Shown: positions 5,454 through 8,269 of the stretch, in pieces
Numbering within the stretch: the stretch's first letter is position 1
Layout: every line of letters starts with the position of its first letter
Assembly (NCBI GenBank): GCA_030609975.1
Contig: JAUWSR010000164.1
Coordinates: 1-8,269, forward strand
Direction: 5' to 3'
DNA length: 8,269 nucleotides
Source of the DNA: Acidobacteriota bacterium
Lineage (GTDB): Bacteria > Acidobacteriota > Aminicenantia > Aminicenantales > Aminicenantaceae
Translations under genes and position numbers: made by a program
Notes under the pieces: model-generated
Seen by the model: only the letters and a program-made list of their open reading frames with translations
Databases searched by the model: none
Told to the model about the DNA's origin: nothing

Positions 5454-5726
5454 ATGACTCGAGCCAACATTCTGGTTTCTGGGCGTGTTCAAGGGGTTTT
5501 TTTCCGAGATCGTACCCGCCGCTGGGCTGCAGCTCTAGGGCTGACCGGCTGGGTGAAAAATCTCCTCGATGGCAGGGTGGAGATCCTAGTCGAAGGAGAT
5601 CGAGAAAAAATCAAGGAACTGTACCAGCTGGTCCAGGAAGGCCCGCCTTCGTCACATGTCGAGGGCGCCGCGCTCGAGTGGCAGGAATACTGCGGTGATT
5701 TCAATGATTTTCGTATTACCTCGTAG
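5454..5726 (+). CDS. acyP: Acylphosphatase
   Basis: At 90 residues this is the standard size for acylphosphatase, a small cytoplasmic enzyme that hydrolyses carboxyl-phosphate bonds of acyl phosphates. The phosphate-binding loop GRVQGVFFRDRT (10-21) carries the catalytic Arg18, and GWVKNLLDGRVE (32-43) carries the catalytic Asn36; both match the family signatures. The frame is open to a GTG at 5430, but the ATG at 5454 gives the usual N-terminus just before the first strand. No clear ribosome binding site precedes it, which is unusual beside its neighbours. It is followed after 44 bp by the cupin gene in the same direction and is probably co-transcribed. It starts 183 bp from the divergent thiD. 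Confidence 0.93.
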   Translation: MTRANILVSGRVQGVFFRDRTRRWAAALGLTGWVKNLLDGRVEILVEGDREKIKELYQLVQEGPPSSHVEGAALEWQEYCGDFNDFRITS

Positions 5727-5770
5727 TCGAACAACCTGAGGAATGGATGGATGAGATAGGGAGAATGCCG

Positions 5771-6094
5771 ATGTTTAAGATTTCCAAGGAAGAGCAGCTT
5801 GAGGTAGAAATGTTCCCAGGAGTGAAACGCACTACCTTGGCCTGCGGAAAAGACGTTTTGATGGCCAGGTTCGAATATGAGAAAGGCGCCAAAGTGCCTC
5901 CCCATAAGCACTCCTATGAACAGGTAACAACCCTTCTGGAAGGGAAGCAAAAGATCCTTATCGAGAATAACGGCCAGACTGAGGAAATTTTTATCTCAAA
6001 GGGAGAATCCTACATCGTGCCTGCAAACTTCCAACATGAACAACTTACACTGGAAAAAGCCCTCACCATAGATGCTTGGAGCCTCGCTCCTTAA
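5771..6094 (+). CDS. Small single-domain cupin protein
   Basis: A 107-residue protein with one conserved cupin beta-barrel. The first cupin motif reads G39 then PPHKHSYEQ (43-51), giving metal ligands His45, His47 and probably Glu50 or Gln51; LEGKQKILI follows. The second motif, GESYIVPANFQHEQ (78-91), supplies His89. All ligands for a bound divalent metal are present. Proteins of this kind include dioxygenases, isomerases and sugar- or ligand-binding regulators, and nothing here selects one. Three in-frame ATG codons are possible (5747, 5765, 5771). I prefer 5771 because AGGGAG (5758-5763) lies seven bases before it and the protein then starts at its first strand; 5747 would add eight residues. 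It follows acylphosphatase and ends 6 bp before a convergent gene. Confidence 0.85.
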   Translation: MFKISKEEQLEVEMFPGVKRTTLACGKDVLMARFEYEKGAKVPPHKHSYEQVTTLLEGKQKILIENNGQTEEIFISKGESYIVPANFQHEQLTLEKALTIDAWSLAP

Positions 6095-6100
6095 ATAGGT

Positions 6101-6361
6101 TTAATCAGGCTGACGGGATTGCAGGAATTTTTGGCGGCAGGTTTCCGAGCAGAAGAAGTATTCTTTGCCTTCACGCAGTTCTATTAAGGCATCGTCTCTA
6201 GGCAGATAGGTGTTGCACGTCTCATCTTTGACCATAACTCCCGAAGTCTTCTGCTGCGGAGAAGGAGACTTGCTGCTCTGGGTCAGGCTCGAGAAAAACC
6301 GGATGATCATATAGACTCCATAGGCAAGGAGTCCATAGAGCATCAACTTTATCAGGTTCAT
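6101..6361 (-). CDS. Small membrane-anchored cysteine protein (PP0621 / TRASH-like)
   Basis: Eighty-six residues: one hydrophobic helix (about 4-24) that would anchor the protein in the membrane, a polar Ser/Pro/Gln linker (25-41), then a small domain with Cys49, Cys71 and Cys75. The pattern VKDETCNTYLP followed by YFFCSETCRQKFL resembles YHS/TRASH-type metal-binding domains in small membrane proteins. Those are thought to bind metal ions such as copper or zinc, and I infer the same here. The basic residue after the helix suggests the domain faces the cytoplasm. The ribosome binding site is weak. It converges on the cupin gene with a 6-bp gap and diverges from the acyl-CoA dehydrogenase across 158 bp. 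I see no partner metal transporter or regulator nearby. Confidence 0.8.
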   Translation of the reverse strand: MNLIKLMLYGLLAYGVYMIIRFFSSLTQSSKSPSPQQKTSGVMVKDETCNTYLPRDDALIELREGKEYFFCSETCRQKFLQSRQPD

Positions 6362-6401
6362 CTTGTATTAAACTTTAGAGGATTTTCTGACCCCTGTCAA
6401 A

Positions 6402-6417
6402 CCTTGGTTCAACAAGG
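6402..6417. repeat. Small inverted repeat upstream of the acyl-CoA dehydrogenase gene
   Basis: CCTTG (6402-6406) and CAAGG (6413-6417) flank a 6-base centre; the core TTGgttCAA adds symmetry. It lies between the divergent starts of the small membrane protein and the acyl-CoA dehydrogenase and upstream of the candidate promoter, where an operator could sit. No T-tract follows, so it is not an intrinsic terminator. Confidence 0.3.
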
Positions 6418-6454
6418 ATTATATCTCCATATCCTTATTTGTTTCTATTTAATA

Positions 6455-6483
6455 TTGATAAAATCAGGACTTCAAAGTAAGAT
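6455..6483 (+). promoter_or_regulatory. Candidate promoter for the acyl-CoA dehydrogenase-meaB operon
   Basis: TTGATA (6455-6460) is 17 bases from TAAGAT (6478-6483), matching 5 of 6 and 4 of 6 consensus positions. The start would fall near 6490, leaving about 30 bases of leader with the AAGGAG ribosome binding site at 6509-6514. The only serious promoter candidate in the 158-bp gap. Confidence 0.4.
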
Positions 6484-6519
6484 GGAGAAGGTATCAAGAT
6501 GCCGGTGTAAGGAGAGAAG

Positions 6520-7662
6520 ATGGACTTTTTGTTAACTGAAGAACAGGTGATACTTAAGGATTCTGTGTGCAATTTTGCTCAAAAAGAGATTGCACCTTTT
6601 ATTAAAGAAAGCGACGCAAAAGGTGTTTGGCCTGAAGACTTTACAAGAAAATTGGCCGCGATGGGGCTTCTGGGTATTGTATTACCTCCCGAATATTCGG
6701 GTGCAGGTTACTCCAATGTCGATTATGTCATCATCTTGGAGGAACTCTCGAAAGTAGATCCTTCCGTAGGGCTGGTCGTGGCCGCCCACAATTCCTTGTG
6801 CTCCAATCATATCAACCTTTTTGGCACCGAGGAACAGAAACAGAAATACCTAAACCGTCTGGCAGCCGGCGAAACCCTGGGAGCGTGGGCCTTGACAGAG
6901 GCCGCTGCCGGCTCGGATGCTGCTGCCATGAAGACCAAAGCCATCAAAAAGGGCGATAAGTGGATCCTCAATGGAACGAAAATATTCATCACCAATGGAT
7001 CTCTTGCCGAGATCCTGGTGATCATGGCGATCACAGATACAGAGAAAGGGCGAAAGGGCATTTCCGCATTTATCGTGGAAAAAGACATGCCGGGATTTTC
7101 AGTAGGGAAAAAAGAGGATAAACTGGGAATTAGAGCGGCAGATACAGCAGAACTTGTCTTTGAAGATCTGGAGCTTCCTGCTGCAAATTTGTTGGGCGAA
7201 GAGAATACCGGCTATAGACAAGCCATGGCCGTCCTGGATGGCGGCCGCGTTAGCATCGCGGGCTTCTCCCTGGGAATTGCGGCGGGCGCTTTGGAAGCAT
7301 CTTTGAAGTATGCTAAAGAGCGTGAACAATTCGAGCAACCTATCGCCAATTTTCAAGCCATCCAGTGGATGTTGGCAGACGGTTTCACGGAACTGGATGC
7401 TGCCCGGCTCCTGACTTATCGTGCAGCCTTCTTGGAAGACCAGGGAAAACGGATCCCCAAAGAATCCGCGATGGCTAAGCTTTTCGCCAGCGAACTTGCG
7501 GTTAAGGCCTCTTCGGTGGCTGTCCAGATCCATGGCGGCTATGGCTTTTCCAAAGAATATCCTGTTGAAAAATTCTATCGGGATTCGAAGCTGGCGACCA
7601 TTGGAGAAGGAACCTCCGAGATCCAACGTTGGATCATCGCTCAACAGGTTCTGAAGACATAG
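6520..7662 (+). CDS. Acyl-CoA dehydrogenase, short-chain type
   Basis: A 380-residue flavoprotein that would introduce the alpha-beta double bond into a CoA-linked fatty or branched acyl group, passing electrons to electron-transfer flavoprotein. The N-terminal helical domain (1-115), the beta domain with WALTEAAAGSD (123-133) and WILNGTKIFITNG (148-160), and the C-terminal helical domain are all complete. The second signature, QIHGGYGFSKEYPVEKFYRD (336-355), is intact. The catalytic base is Glu363 in GEGTSEIQR, the position used by butyryl- and short-chain enzymes rather than by isovaleryl-CoA dehydrogenase. Chain length cannot be read from the sequence; butyryl or 2-methyl-branched substrates fit best. 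AAGGAG lies five bases before ATG. MeaB follows after 32 bp, suggesting a shared transcript and a role in branched-chain amino acid or propionate metabolism. Confidence 0.95.
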   Translation: MDFLLTEEQVILKDSVCNFAQKEIAPFIKESDAKGVWPEDFTRKLAAMGLLGIVLPPEYSGAGYSNVDYVIILEELSKVDPSVGLVVAAHNSLCSNHINLFGTEEQKQKYLNRLAAGETLGAWALTEAAAGSDAAAMKTKAIKKGDKWILNGTKIFITNGSLAEILVIMAITDTEKGRKGISAFIVEKDMPGFSVGKKEDKLGIRAADTAELVFEDLELPAANLLGEENTGYRQAMAVLDGGRVSIAGFSLGIAAGALEASLKYAKEREQFEQPIANFQAIQWMLADGFTELDAARLLTYRAAFLEDQGKRIPKESAMAKLFASELAVKASSVAVQIHGGYGFSKEYPVEKFYRDSKLATIGEGTSEIQRWIIAQQVLKT

Positions 7663-7694
7663 CCTGCAGGTCGCCCATTATTGTGAGGAGGAGC

Positions 7695-8269
7695 ATGAGT
7701 CTGGTCGACGAGCTGTTAAAAGGGGAGCCGCGTGCTGTCGCCAAAGCGATCTCCTTGGTCGAGAATGATGCTGAGGGCGCCCAGGACTTGATCCAACAGA
7801 TTTTTCCCTCCACAGGAAAAGCAGCTGTCATTGGTATCACCGGAGCTCCTGGCTCCGGAAAAAGTACTCTCATTGATCAGTTGGTCGGCAGTTTCAGAAA
7901 ACAGGGAAAAGCGGTGGGCATCATTGCTGTAGATCCATCCAGTCCCTTCAGTGGAGGTGCCATTCTCGGAGATCGGATCCGGATGATGAGACACAGCACC
8001 GATCCGGAGGTTTTCATCCGCAGCATGGCCACTCGAGGACAATTGGGCGGTTTAGCCGGGGCGACCGGGGTAGCGATCTCTGTACTCGATGCTGCCGGCA
8101 AAGACTATATTCTGGTTGAGACTGTTGGGGTGGGGCAGGATGAGGTGGATGTGGTGAAGCTGGCGGATCTGGTTTTGGTGGTTGTGACTCCTGGAAGTGG
8201 TGATGAGATTCAGACCTTTAAAGCCGGTATCATGGAGATCGCGGATATTTTTGTGATCAACAAAGCCGA
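7695..8269 (+). CDS. meaB: MeaB/ArgK-type G3E GTPase, methylmalonyl-CoA mutase chaperone (3' partial)
   Basis: The first 191 codons of a GTPase of the MeaB family, which normally has about 300-330 residues; the rest lies beyond the window. MeaB loads and protects the B12-dependent methylmalonyl-CoA mutase or a related mutase. Visible motifs: the P-loop GAPGSGKST (50-58), VDPSSPFSGGAILGDRIRM (79-97) with the SPFxGGxxLGDR signature of the family, the ETVGVGQ loop (142-148), and the start of the NKxD guanine-specificity motif at the last residues. The N-terminal region before the P-loop is shorter than in E. coli ArgK, typical of many bacterial MeaB proteins. AGGAGG (7686-7691) ends three bases before ATG, which is tight but the only credible site. 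It follows the acyl-CoA dehydrogenase gene in the same operon. The mutase genes are not in the window. Confidence 0.95.
   Translation, partial: MSLVDELLKGEPRAVAKAISLVENDAEGAQDLIQQIFPSTGKAAVIGITGAPGSGKSTLIDQLVGSFRKQGKAVGIIAVDPSSPFSGGAILGDRIRMMRHSTDPEVFIRSMATRGQLGGLAGATGVAISVLDAAGKDYILVETVGVGQDEVDVVKLADLVLVVVTPGSGDEIQTFKAGIMEIADIFVINKA

Noticed and set aside
5271..5492. 74-codon N-terminal extension of ThiD
   Set aside because: It overlaps the start of acylphosphatase and lacks family similarity. ATG at 5270 has a well-placed AGGAG.
7099..7644. 181-codon minus-strand ORF opposite the acyl-CoA dehydrogenase
   Set aside because: Antisense shadow of a complete, well-conserved gene.

Overview
This looks like a chromosomal stretch of housekeeping genes from a bacterium of moderate GC content (high forties by eye, with AT-rich intergenic gaps). 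Most genes have clear purine-rich ribosome binding sites and sigma-70-like promoters can be proposed. A peroxiredoxin, a diaminopimelate-decarboxylase-family enzyme, a ThiD-type kinase, an acyl-CoA dehydrogenase and a MeaB-type GTPase point to a free-living organism that makes its own lysine and thiamine and oxidises short acyl-CoAs, probably through methylmalonyl-CoA. No rRNA, tRNA or taxonomic marker is present, so I name no phylum. There is no complete mobile element, CRISPR array, phage gene or recognisable defence system.

Layout. Positions 2-202 hold the 3' end of a gene whose last 66 residues resemble the C-terminal OB-fold of a DnaE-type polymerase subunit. Positions 203-633 lack an intact gene. 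They hold a 14-bp inverted repeat, short direct repeats, several hairpins and a decayed minus-strand reading frame. A 152-aa 1-Cys-type peroxiredoxin (634-1092, +) meets a minus-strand pair, DUF72 then lysA-like (3238 to 1085), with an 8-bp convergent overlap. A 69-aa minus-strand ORF lies just upstream of the DUF72 gene. Its start overlaps a good promoter for a divergent, orphan ABC-type substrate-binding lipoprotein (3490-4479, +). ThiD (4506-5270, -) converges on that lipoprotein gene and diverges from an acylphosphatase-cupin pair (5454-6094, +). A small membrane-anchored cysteine protein (6101-6361, -) separates this pair from an acyl-CoA dehydrogenase-meaB operon (6520 to the window end, +); meaB is cut by the window edge.

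Genes that plausibly act together: acyl-CoA dehydrogenase with MeaB (short or branched acyl-CoA breakdown feeding a B12-dependent mutase), and DUF72 with the lysA-like gene (co-transcribed, functional link unknown). The rest look like independent single-gene units.

The most unusual observation is a 14-codon segment, TLDxSR-like, that occurs in the same strand and with codon-level alignment in two places about 3 kb apart (403-444 and 3356-3397). One copy lies in a decayed frame and the other in the 69-aa ORF. This suggests remnants of one unknown gene family. I did not find a convincing complete new system in the window.
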